Source: Piezodorus guildinii
Taxonomy: Eukaryota > Arthropoda > Insecta > Hemiptera > Pentatomidae
Direction of reading: 5' to 3'
Assembly: GCA_023052935.1 (NCBI GenBank)
Contig: CM041294.1
Span: 26,086,141-26,150,140 of the forward strand
DNA length: 64,000 nucleotides
Shown: positions 34,074 to 45,900 of the stretch, piece after piece
Numbering within the stretch: position 1 is the stretch's first letter
Layout: each line of letters begins with the position of its first letter
Notes under the pieces: generated by a model
Database searches by the model: none
Told to the model about the DNA's origin: nothing
The model's input: only the letters and a program-made list of their open reading frames with translations
Made by a program: the position numbers and the translations under genes

Positions 34074-34358
34074 GTGAGCCCATGGGTGAGTGGTTAGCGC
34101 GCTAGTCTCGCACGCTAAAGGTCGTGAGTTCGAATCCAAGTCCCGGCGGGATATAATTAAATGGGGATTCACTCACAGCTTCTCCCTCGGGTATGTAAGA
34201 CCCGTCAGCCTACTGGTGGCCACTCACAGAAATAGGCGCCGGGAGTGAAGACCCAACCCTGTAAACTTTCATCGAGAAACGTGGTGGGGAAAGTCTCGAA
34301 GCTGTGATTTTGGTTACACTAAATGTAATTACACCACGCGGCCAAGGGCCTGCACGGC

Positions 34359-34431
<73 letters not shown>

Positions 34432-34449
34432 ATACACACACACACACAT
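34074..34449 (+). mobile_element. tRNA-derived SINE, family B, with (AC)n tail
   Basis: A box TGAGTGGTTAGCGCGCTAG and B box GTGAGTTCGAATCC, then a body with CTACTGGTGGCCACTCACAG, CGAGAAACGTGGTGGGG and ACACCACGCGGCCAAGGGCC, ending in an 88-bp (AC)n microsatellite. It starts right after the (TA)n at the palindrome edge. A short reverse relative lies at 46470-46515. Confidence 0.88.
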
Positions 34450-35069
34450 ATATTATTGTTTGTTCTCGACTGCTGGTAATTTAAATGTAAGTTTTCTACA
34501 GGTCTTGATGTTCAATCAATAAATAAACAATTGTTATTTAGATTATGCCCTAATAGCGAAAAAAGAACAGAATATTAAAATTTGCATACAATAATTAGCG
34601 AATACAATACAATGACATTATAGTTTGAGATAAAGAAATCATTTTTGGATAAATTTAAGAATGCAGTGAATTCTCAATGAATGGATATATAGTAGTTGAA
34701 GAGATAATTTGAATTTACATTTGTTCTAACATTATAAATACATATAGAAGTATTATTACGAAGGGTTTAGCGGAATAAGCATGTGAAATTTGTCCCCACG
34801 TATATCACAACCAAATTTATGTCATTCATTCACACTAATCAGAAACCACTTTTTGCAATTTTGTTGTACCATAACCATAGTATGAGGGAAGTTGTGGAGA
34901 GGGAAAGAGAAAAAACAAATGTTTTCTCCTGAACAGCTCAACCGATTTTCACGAAAAAAAAATAAGTTAGGGATTTTAAAAAAAGAGTTTAAAAAAAATT
35001 ATTTTCACGAAAAGATGATTAAAAACAAGTTTGAATTAAAAAAATAAAAATAAATTGAGGATATGTTGG
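34450..35069. other. intergenic, little recognised
   Basis: 34455-34535 resembles the hairpin repeats at 22293-22612 (TTCTCGACTGCTGG, CAATAAATAAACAATTGTT). The rest is AT-rich and featureless. Confidence 0.4.
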
Positions 35070-35077
35070 ATTGGTAC

Positions 35078-35290
35078 TAGGGGTGGGCATAATCGAATGA
35101 CGATTATCGGATCATTCGATTATTTTAATCATTTGAATTAATCGATTATTGGATTAATCGGTTCAGGGAAGCGAATGATCATTCGAACTGAATTGTTAAT
35201 GATAATCGAGTTATTGAAATCATTCGATTATTTCAATCATCGAAGTCCGATCATCCGATTATGACGATCATTCGATTATGCCTACCCCTA
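35078..35290. mobile_element. hAT-type MITE, 213 bp, perfect 8-bp target duplication
   Basis: Ends TAGGGGTGGGCATAATCG and, reverse-read, TAGGGGTAGGCATAATCG: terminal inverted repeats with one mismatch over about 23 bp, and weaker palindromy (CGATTAT/ATAATCG blocks) inside. ATTGGTAC flanks it at 35070-35077 and 35291-35298. An 8-bp duplication and (C/T)AGGGGTGGG ends are hallmarks of the hAT superfamily. No transposase inside, so it depended on a partner element. Confidence 0.92.
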
Positions 35291-35298
35291 ATTGGTAC

Positions 35299-35827
35299 AC
35301 CTCCAATCTTTTGCTATTTTATTTCATCGGAGGATCCTTGTTAATATACGAGTATATATTTTTTTTTTCAATTTCATCGCAACCGTTCCCTGTGATGGAA
35401 AATATTCGGCTTTAATTCTTATCAGGCCATTCCTTTTTCAAGCTAGGCTTACCTAATAACGTATACCCTGAAATAACATTTTGCCAAACCAGGTTATTTC
35501 AACTCACAGGATTTAAAACGTGTATTGGAAGATTTTAAGATTTTGTTTTTAAGTGTCAAAACTTCTTCCTTGAAATTGCGATATGAGATGAAGATTAAAA
35601 GCCGTAGACCTTAAAGATAAACGATATTATTAATGACAAGAGCACATAATTAATCAAATAAAATTCTAGTTTATATAGGCTCTTATTTGATTGATATTAT
35701 TAAATAGTCATTCATAATATTTATATATTTAAAAAGGAGAGTATATAAACACAAATACAGCTGAACGTCAATTACAAAAACAAACAAGATCAAACGGCCC
35801 TCTCATTTCAGAAAAACGGGACATTTC
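35299..35827. other. intergenic, no feature recognised
   Basis: The stretch at 35490-35560 contains CCAGGTTATTTCAACTCACA and AAAACGTGTATTGG, weakly similar to the 3' part of Rep-1. Otherwise AT-rich and empty. Confidence 0.4.
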
Positions 35828-35841
35828 GAATTCCATTAAAA

Positions 35842-36168
35842 AAAAAAAACAAAAAAAAAAACACCTGTACCACTACAATCTATGAAGGGTCTTGGGCTCA
35901 GTACATATAGAGATTCGTACTATTTCTAGGCCAACGGCCGTACAATGAATTGATTCGACCGAGATCACGCTCAGCCGCCAGGTTTTTTCCCCATTTTTGG
36001 GTACCCACTTTATAGAAGCTGGGTCTGCCCCAGGAGGGTCTCCATACCCCAGGATCGCCTCCCGGCTGAAATAAAAGAATAAATAATATTCCGTCATAAC
36101 CGGGTTCAAACCCAGGACCCGGAGCACAGTAGATTAGCGCTCTATCGACTAGACCACGCCGCCCCCTT
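35842..36168 (-). mobile_element. SINE-A with target duplication
   Basis: Reverse copy; the tRNA-like head ends at about 36166 with A box GGTCTAGTCGATAGAGCGC and B box GGGTTTGAACCCGG, and the body runs down to GTGGTACAGG at 35864. GAATTCCATTAAAA (35828-35841) and GAATTTCATTAAAA (36169-36182) flank it with one mismatch. Confidence 0.9.
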
Positions 36169-36239
36169 GAATTTCATTAAAACAAAATAATTATCATTTT
36201 ACGAGTTTGTTTACAACTTAGTTGTTTTTCGTTCCTAAA

Positions 36240-36640
36240 TTATTTTGCCATTTCTTTAGGTTGAACCCCCCTCGAAGACCCCTGGCAGCCATGCCTTCCT
36301 TCACATCCTGTAACTATCTCTTCCTAGGTCTTCCCCTTTTTCGCCTTTCCACAGGTTGATAGAGAAAGGTCATCTTTGGCCATCGCTCCTCTGTCATTCT
36401 TTGTACATGTCCATACCATTTTAGCCTTTTTATGTCTATTTCGTATAGAATATTTTTTTTTCTTGGACTTTCCGCCTAATAGTTTGGTTGGAAACATGCT
36501 GTAATCTAGATATGGCACAAGAGCGCCTCCAAAAGTCCATCTCCAAAGATATTAGTCTTGCCTCCTCTTCCTCTCGTAATTTTTTCCAGGATGTCCTTAG
36601 AAGAGCTGCTATCCTCAGTTATCCATCTGCCAAGATATTT
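36240..36640 (-). pseudogene. LINE C-terminal remnant (RTE-like tail)
   Basis: The minus strand reads IDIKRLKWYGHVQRMTEERW, PKMTFLYQPVERRKRGRPRK and LQDVKEGMAARGL, the familiar 'RWxGHVxRM…KRGRPRxxW' tail of endonuclease LINEs. Frames are interrupted. Nothing recognised at 36640-36990. Confidence 0.8.
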
Positions 36641-36989
36641 AAACTACACACAACACAAAACAACTACACAAACACAACACAAATTAGTACATTCTCAAAA
36701 ACAGATTCAAACGAAATATGAAAGAAATGATTCATTTATTCAGTACAAGTCCGTGATTGCCATAACTTTTATTATAAATAATGTTTAATTTATTAAAATG
36801 GAGTTTCTACATTAAATAAACATGTTTGCATGATGTGTATGTCACACTTGTTTGTTTTCATACAACATTATACTTTTGTTTTTTTATCTTTTTTTAAAAA
36901 TAATATTAAATTTTTTATTTATTTATTTTACATTCAGGTGCCGTGTGCCACAGCATTAGGTTAGAGGCACCATTCGTTGAATTAATTAA

Positions 36990-37500
36990 AATTGTTTTAT
37001 AACTTAATGTATTTGATGAATTTGATATCGTTGTTGTGAAATTTCTTGTCATTCCCTAGTAGCTGTAGCAGCTCGTGCCCATCGATACCAATCTTTCTTC
37101 TTTCTTGTTGGTATTTGTTGTAATCCACCAATATGCGTTTTGTAGTGACTTGTTCCTTAGAGTAATCACATATTGGTGGAGTTGAGCCTTCCAATAAATA
37201 CCTGTGTGTAAGCCTCATGTGTCCTATCCTCAGTCTTGCGAACACTAATTGCTCTGTTCTTTGGCCTGAGATGAGGTTCCAGGGCATCATGGAGGTTCTC
37301 ATTAGCAGCCTCTTTAGCAGCGTTATCCGCTAGATCATTCCCCTCTATGCCTGTGTGCCCTGGGTGTCACATGAAATTAACAGTTTCGTTCCTTGTTATG
37401 GATTCAATGAAAGTAAAAATGTTTGACAAGATGTAATTGTTAATGATTTTACTTTTACTGATGATATTGAGGGCCGATAGGGAGTCTGAACATATTAAAA
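36990..37500 (-). pseudogene. I-clade-like LINE: RNase H end and C-terminal zinc-knuckle region
   Basis: The minus strand has a decayed RNase H end, then LVFARLRIGHMRLTHRYLLE, PPICDYSKEQVTTKRILVDY and YQQERRKIG, matching the conserved 'LxRLRIGHTRLTHxYLL…PPxCxxC…L(T)VxHIL(V)DC' tail. One Cys of the knuckle (TTKRILVDY) is lost. Non-functional. Confidence 0.82.
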
Positions 37501-39860
37501 ATTCATCACAGTTATTCCAATAATAATATCGACTCTAACGCCAAGTTTATTGTAAACAACTCTGCTGAGTATATTGTAAAAATATTTGGTAACGAGTATC
37601 AAATGTAATATTTAATGATATCATAGGATTTTTTAAAAAGTAATATTTGATGTTATGGTCTGAATTATTTTTTTTTAAATATGCTTTCCTCCTCTCTTCC
37701 AACTTTCACTATATCTTGCTCTCATGAATTTTCACACACCTCTTTTAACTGTGTAGCGTGGTCGTAATTAAAAAGGGGCAAGCTTGGAGCACTTAGTTTC
37801 CAAAAAAAGCGATAGATACTGCTTGTGAGAGCACAATTTTTCACATGTTTTAGACGCTATTGTGAGAAAGAAAGGTTTGAGGTAATTACTAACATCGATT
37901 AAGCCAAACAGACTATATAAGATCACAATAACTCAGGAGTATTGGTACTATTAGGTTTTTAATTTATGTTATTGTTATTCGATAAGTTTAAGAAAATTTT
38001 GGGTTTAATAATAAGTCTTGATGACTAAGGAATTTTCATAAAATTTAATAAAAATTATAATTTATTAAAATATCTCAATATATACATAACATAATGAAGT
38101 GAAAATTACTTTCAAAGCTAGTTTTATTACAGTTATTACAGACAAAATTTCAAAACCTCACATCGATTTTTAAGCTTTACTTAAAGTGCAAAATATAGTT
38201 GCCAATATAGATTTTTTCAATGGAAAGACAAAAAAAATAAACTATCATATAAAATTAGCTTAAAGTGAAATTAAATTAAATTAACTTATATATTGAAATG
38301 AAAAAAACATAATGAAGTACTACACTGAAGCAAGCAAACAAATTTCCCTTCCCAAAAAACGGAAGTCCTCCCAACTAAACCGCTATTGGATCCACCAATA
38401 CTGACGGCATTTATTTTAATAATCTTATTTCAGATTTTAAAAATCCTCCTTTAGGTAACTTTTTTTTTTTTTTTTTTAATGTTCAACTTCTCCTTTGGTA
38501 AGAATGACTTTATTTCAATTGGAAATTCTAATTAGAAAAGTTTTGAGGTTAACTGTACTTCCTGTACTATATATCTTTAAATATCTTCTTCAAGATAATA
38601 ACTTTTAAAATTCAAAAGATTTCTGTTAGTCACATCTACTATATGAATTATGAATTGACACTAGGATCCGAAAACCCTCCTACGTCTCAGCTAACCATTA
38701 TTATTTGAGTATCCTTCATTGAGAGAGAAAAAACTTAATGATTGAGCATGATCATAGCCAATGAAACTCCTTTCCTTTCCTAGAAACAATGGTTCCAAGA
38801 ATCTTTATACAGTGTTTTCGGACAATTTCTGATAAAATTTTGTTTCATAAGATACAAAGTAAAAATGATAAATTTTATCCTCAAAAAAATGATTCCTTGT
38901 GGAAACATAATTCTGCACCAAAACCTTTAGCAGACCAGAGCCAAATCAAATATCTAATCCTAAAAAAATCCTTTACTCCTTTCATATGAAATTAAACCTA
39001 AGTAAAATTTTAAAAATAAAAATAAAAAATCACACTAATAAGCAATACTTATTTTAATTGTGTGCTGACATATTTAAAATTATAATAAAAGCATAGGTTT
39101 TATCAGAAGTGAGATATATTTAGCTCATTAAAAATCCAAGTAAAATCAATAGTAAAGATTGATCTAGTTGTGCAATTAAAACGTTTTGCTACTTGTTTGC
39201 ATGAAATCATCTTACAAGTATTAAGTACAGACAAAAAATATTTTTAAGGAATTTTTCTCAGCTTCAAATTAGTGAAATTGAATATATAATATCTTCTTGG
39301 TTACTATTGATTTTTAATATCCTTAAATATCACCAGCAACTTACTGGACAAGATTGAGAAGGAATATGAAAAAAATAATAATAATATAAATAAATAAAAT
39401 GTTCATTGTATCAAATCATACTAAATAACTTTTAAATGATCATGATTCTCAATGATCTGTTTTATCTAGTGCATCCATATGAACAAATGATTCCTAATAA
39501 TAACCCATTGAAATTTAATATATGTCTAAATACATTTTTCTGTTGATGTAATTTATTAATCTGGAATTGATATTTCTTACAAATCTCCTTGACTCATGCC
39601 ACATTCTAGTGTTGGTAAAAACCATAATAACCGACATTAAAACTTTTTTTTTAGAATATGGAAGCTCTGAAATTTTCCATTCTGAAGATTAAAGAAAAGA
39701 AGAACTGATAGGGTCTGAAGAGCCATTAATGATATTATATTGCTCAGACAAATAAAACAACTAACCTTTATATTATTATTTTTCTATTTGTTTTTTCACT
39801 AAGATTTCAAGAAATAATCTTAGTTGAACAGTAAATAAATGAAGCAGTGTTCTCATAGAT
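37500..39860. other. intergenic between nanos and the coiled-coil gene
   Basis: About 2.3 kb of AT-rich DNA downstream of the coiled-coil gene. A 66-codon open frame at 38789 resembles no family I know and has no supporting context. No repeat family recognised. Confidence 0.45.
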
Positions 39861-39863
39861 TAT

Positions 39864-39869
39864 TTTATT
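39864..39869 (-). terminator. candidate polyadenylation signal of the coiled-coil gene
   Basis: AATAAA on the minus strand about 30 bp past the stop codon at 39900-39902; a very short 3' UTR would result. The motif is common by chance in such AT-rich DNA. Confidence 0.35.
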
Positions 39870-39899
39870 TTGATCAATGGTAATTAAAAATATCAGCCA

Positions 39900-39971
39900 T
39901 TAATACAAATCAAATTCAGGTTCTATAGTAGGAGGTTCGTCCACTTCATCAATATCTTCTAGAACAGGATC
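39900..39971 (-). CDS. coiled-coil gene, last exon
   Basis: 72 nt after acceptor TGTTTAG, encoding DPVLEDIDEVDEPPTIEPEF and DLY, then TAA. Strongly acidic. In phase with the previous exon, which ends VSK. Confidence 0.85.
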   Translation of the reverse strand, partial: DPVLEDIDEVDEPPTIEPEFDLY

Positions 39972-42900
39972 CTAAACAATAATTTAGTTATGGTTATTTC
40001 AATTCTGGTTAATTTTTTTTTATTAATTATCTAATTATAATTATATTAGATTTCAATATTAAACTGAGGTTCAATATTTATTGTATTATGCACAATATTA
40101 TACTACTATAGAGCTCAAGTGTGTAATCTTATTTATCATTTGTTTTAGTGGCATGACTAAGAAGTAGAATAGAATTGAATATATTTTATTTGTGAAAGAC
40201 AAAGTCTTGTACAAATTTAAAACACAAAATACAATTATAAAACAAACAACCTGAGTCTAGTGCTCTATTACAAAAACATTAAACAAAAGATAAAACAAGT
40301 ACTTCTGAACAAAATAATAAACAAAAATAAAATGAACTGGATAATATAAAATTGCTAACATAATATTGATTACTAATCAATAATAAACCTGAAATAAAGA
40401 GACATTTAAAATAAACGGATTGTATTAAAAGTACAGATATAAATGTGTTTTTTTTTTAAATCTATACATTTATAGATATTAAATGGTTTCGAAACCTATT
40501 TACATAATATTGTTTATATGGTACTAATAGAATCATACGGATTACATATTTTTAAGATATCAATATAAAGACTGTTCAATTTGGCTTCACTATTACTGTT
40601 CAAGATATTTTCAACAGTTTAATATACGGATACAGTTTCAGATGGTTTCAAGATATATTGTCTATTGTCTTTAAAGGTTGGGCAATGTAGGAGGATATGG
40701 TACAAACTATTGTTGAAATAACCATTACAGAATATACAAAGTTCGTTTGCCTTAATAATAATTATTTTCTTTCCATGGTGGAGTTTGATGCTCTCTGGAT
40801 TTTCTACTCGTAGTTGGCTGATACAGCTTATTTTTTTCAAATTTAACCTATATGTTAGGTATGCTTCGGGCTTATGTAGGTTGTAACTGCTGAGTAATCG
40901 GCATAAGGGGTTACTATTTGCTCTATTAATATCAGTTGAATAGTTGTTGTTTGTGATTCGGCTTTGTGATTCAAAATATTGTTTTCCTGAGGCACATTGA
41001 ATTTGTCTTAACGTCCATATTGGTGGGCTATCATATTGACCAGTGAAACCCAGTTGTAATCTACATCAGGCTTTTCTGTATCTAGCTTCCTTAGTCTGTT
41101 GAAACACAATTTTGGGAGTCTCTCTTCAGGCATCAATGACAGTTTAGACCAATAGTTTTTACATACCTTTATATGTAGCATAAATGCTGCAACTTAATTC
41201 AATTTCAATTTCATAAATTATTCCAGACTGGCAACACAGATAGCGATGTACCCAAGAAGGGTGTCAGTTGGAATGATAGTGTGGTGATGCATCTACCACT
41301 ATCATGATTGCCAAGTCGGATGTGGTAGAGGTCTACAAATATTTTTGAAAACTATACATTTGTTATTGTTTATTATTTTCAATAATGAATCCATTTATGC
41401 TTGTTATTTTCGAAAATAGAGAAAAAATTGATTAATGTATTGTAACTGAAAAACTATAAATAATTATAAAAGAAAAGAAAAAAAAGGAAGTCTTGTCTGT
41501 ATATAAGCTTGTACCTCTGTTATTTTCGAAGATAGAGAAAACATTAATCAGTGTTTTTTGACCAAACTGCTAATAATTATAAAGAAAAGAAAAAAAAAAT
41601 GAAATTTTACTCATAACTGCACTTTTTAAGATAGAAACAATATGTATAGAGTTTTAGAGTCAGTATGGTGCACGATAAACAGAAAAAGAAAAAAAAAGTT
41701 GATCTATTATTCAAGTCACAATTTATAATAGATGTAATTCCACCCAAACTCCATTATTTTTGAAGATAGAGAAAAAACTTATTAGTGTTTTTAACCAAAA
41801 AAACGCGAATAACTCGGTTATTAATCATGATAGAGAAAAATGTAAGGTAGGTGTTCTGGAATGTTTGTTTAAATGAAGTTTAGTAAATTTTATTTGAATG
41901 AAAATTGAAAGAAAAGGAAATTGTAACAAAGTATAGTATAAATGCTGTTAGTTTATTAGTTACAATAACGAACCTTAAAAAAAAAAAATAAATAAATAAA
42001 TAAACCTTCCCCCTCCTCAAAATTTGAGGGCTTACGTTTCAAGATGTGTCGAACCCGAATAAAGAATAAAAAAAAAAATCTGTTTCTGCTAATTACGTGT
42101 AATACCAGAGCTCTTATTGATATTTCACAGAAAATTAAATTTTCTACAAAATGAAAAAAAGAATCATTGAAATCCGTTCAGAAATAGCAGTGATATAGCT
42201 TTTTGAAATTAGCAGCGGTGGTATTCCATTTTTCCTTGAATTATTTATTGCTTTTCATATTAGTTATTTGCCTATAAGCAGTTATACCCTAATAGGAGTA
42301 TAGTTATTTGGAAATAAGAAACCTTTGTGTAATAATTTGCAGTGTTTTTTTTTTTTTTTATCTTTGTAGTGATTTTCTGGTTTTGAGCCTGTTGACAATT
42401 TTTCCACCAACATTTCACCTGACATACTGCCAACTTCTTCAGGTTTCTGAGTAAGAATAGTTCTTTGAAACTAGAAAACAACTAGGAAGATAAAAACTAC
42501 ATATTCCGCAGAAGCCTAAAGGAGTATTCAATACGATTTGTTTAAATATTTACACTTTTTATAATTCATTTTAAGTATATTAATATATAATAGTTACATT
42601 AAGGCATGATGGTGTAAGGCAATAAGTTTTAAACAAAAAACAAACTTGGTCATCTTTTATATCAAGTATGTGACTGTTCATTTTTCACTAGTCTAAATCA
42701 AGTTCCTCTCCAAGTCTTAGCCTCTTTTCAGCAGATAATTATATTTTGGCTGTAAATGAGTACTTAACCTCTACAAAGAAAAAAAAATTGGCAGGACCTA
42801 TTGGAAAGAAGACAACGTAATCGTAAAAGGAAAAAAAAAACATTCCACATTTAAAGTAAGCTGAAGGACTTACAAAACAAGAGAGAAGTTAGTCTAGAAA

Positions 42901-45900
42901 AAATTATTATTTAAAGATTGCTAGAATGTAATTAGGTAAAAAGCCTTACCTTAGAGACATCAGGAACTATATTGTATCCTTGTTCAGCCGTAATTTTTTT
43001 CGCTTCTATCAGTGAATCGCGAACTGCCTTTTGGAATTCAATCTCATCTATAACTTCTTTATCAGTCAGTTTGTCTTTCATTTCTGTATTTGTGGATAGG
43101 ACAATATTTTTGTCTTTTGGCTTTTGCTCTTTTTCTGGAGCAATAGCATCGGGATCACTTGAATCCCTACAGTATTGAGATTCAGAATCGCTTTCTTCTT
43201 CGCTAAATTCATCTTTTTCTTCAACAGGTTTTTTAGTTAAGTTAGTTGGTTTAGGATTTGATTTTTCATTTTTTTTTACATTTTTTGCAGCTATTTTCAA
43301 ATGGTATTCAAAGCAAGCACTTTTTGATTTTTCGTTTTGTAACATACTAAGAAGCTTTCTTTCATTTTGAATAGCATTTTTCAATTTTCTTCTCAAACAC
43401 TGAAAAAAAAAAATTTAAGATAATATATTGAAAAAATCTAGTACACACATCATACAAACCATCCTTTCTGTTGTAAATTTTAAAAGTTTGAATGGAAATT
43501 TTATTTCTTTAACATTAAATAATATAACACTAGAAAGTTATATCATTTTTCAGCACTCTCTGTTACCTTTTATGACTTTTTGTAGGATTTTATTTTTTCT
43601 AAAATTTTTGGCTTTTTGAGCTGTATATTATAAATCTATTTTATAATATCGGACATTCATCAAATCTATATCATTTATGGATGAAGTAAATACCTCAGTT
43701 ACAGTTTGCTGATAAATTTCCTCTTCTTGAGCTTCTACTTTCTTTCTAACTGGATCGTTTAAAACAGCCTTCTGCACATATTTAACTGTTTCCATCGCTT
43801 TTTGTAAATCACTCTGTTCTTTTAATGCTTCACCTTTCCTTTGTTCAGCGAGAGTTCTGTTTTTATGTTGAACATGTTTATTAACTTACTTATATTTGGA
43901 ATCGCTTAATAGAAAAAATATTTAAACAAAATTAATTATACTACTGAAATGAAACACTATAATGTTTCACATAAATGTGAAGCTGATTGTTTATTGGTAA
44001 ATAGCAGATGAAGATTATTTGACAATAATTTGGGAATGTTAATGGTAATAAACCCATGCAAAAAAAAAAAAAAAAAAAAAAAATGTTACCGATAAAATCA
44101 CACAGATCAAAACTAAGTACATCAAACATCCTAGTACTTTTATCCAAATCTTACTGCCAAAAATGCTAAACTCAAATGGAAGGTTTTTCCTTTCTAATGG
44201 AGAATTTTTTTTTTTTTTTTTTATTTATTATAGAGATATTTACAACTGTATTAAAACAAAAAATACATCAAGTAAATGTGACTATTCACACATGAGATAT
44301 GGACATGATAGGCGTGAGAAGAATCTACCCATTGTAGCACTTCAAGTTTTTTAGACAAGGAGATCTCGAGGCCATCGTCGTTTCAGCCGCCTCCGAGGAT
44401 GATCAGGAATAGAAGGAGATAAGAGATTGCGGACAAGTGGGTTTGGGTGGAGTGGTAATTTGGAGTGAAAGGAAGTATATCTAATTCGGGCTAAGTCTGC
44501 AACTAATGGGATAATTAGGTCTTTGTGGATTATTTTATTGGTGACAAAGTAAGGGGCATTTAGGATATTTTGGAGGATTTTGGATTGCAAGGATTGGATA
44601 CGAGAGGAATTTGATGGCTTGGTGGATCCCCATAGTTCAATTCCATATGTCCAAATAGGCCTAAGTATGGCAATATAAATTAGTTTTTTGTAGTAGGTGG
44701 GAAGTTTTGAACGTTTGTCAAGTAAATGTTGTAATAAGCGATATCTGCGAGCTGTTTCTTGTCGTTTCAGTCTAGTGTGAGGATAATGGAGAAATAAATC
44801 ACAGATTGGAGGAGGAAAACGGCCTTAGTGGTGAAATTGAAACATCTGTTATTTTTATAAGATGTTCTAGCAGAATGCCGAGAATTTCCGGCAATTCAGT
44901 ATCTGGAAAACCAAGGACTATATCTATTTCCTTTCCTCGAAGGAAAGATTGTAACAAATCATTGAACTTTAACCTCTACAATACCATTGGCGCAGTCATC
45001 AAATCCTACAGATAAGAAGAACTTTGGCTTATGACTACTATGGCAGTATACAAAATTACAATACTTTACTTATTAAAAACTTGTAGTGGTAAAAAATTCT
45101 GCACAATTGAGAAAAAAAAAGCACACACCAATCTGGCAACCACTGTATTGGTTACTGAATTTGATTGAATACAAAATTTTCAATATGATATCAGTCAATG
45201 GTCTGGAATAGATAATATCAAAAGCAAAAAGATTTGGTATCAGAAGAAAATCTATTGTACTCGCATTGATAGGTATTGGAGAACTCTATGTCTACCACGG
45301 ATCTAATCATAATTTCTATTGTATAATTGAATAAATTCAAATTAATTAGTTCTAGATTAATATACAATTTGTCTTACATGAAATGATTGATTTGGCTCTG
45401 AGTGAAGTCCGCTTGTTGTTTAAGCTTTTCTTTTTCTGGAGGTGGTAACTTTTCTGCCAGTTTCATCTCAAGTTCGAAGTTGAATTGTTGTATCGCAAAT
45501 AATTCTTTTTGATATTGCTGTACACTTTCAGTCAGAGCACAAGCTGTAATGAATATCAGGATAAATTTCTTTTGAGTAGAATTAAAGTTATATTCAATGT
45601 ATACTTTTGGAAAGTAAAATCAATAAAAGTAAGTCTAATTAATTTTAATATTTATAACATTATACAAATATCTTTTCTGATCTAGACATATTATATCTTT
45701 CTATCTATCTTTGTGGGGCTTCAATTCTGGGTGAGTCTTGGCCTACTCAATGAGCCATTCTGTGCTGGCTCTGCATCCGCTGCCACACTATCAACCCATT
45801 GCAGCGGGTTTGTCGAGTACTGTGGAGAAGGGTTTCTAATGTCCCATCCAGTTCTTTGTCTTCCACCATTGCAACATTGCCAGTCCAACTGAGCCTCTCC

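Noticed and set aside
34210..34522. Open frames rich in Cys-Val or Thr-His
   Set aside because: They are translations of the (AC)n tail of a SINE. The same applies to frames at 9064-9354 and 51486-51758 in Rep-1.
38789..38989. 66-codon open frame in the intergenic region
   Set aside because: No recognisable motif, no splice context, and ordinary for chance in this length of DNA.
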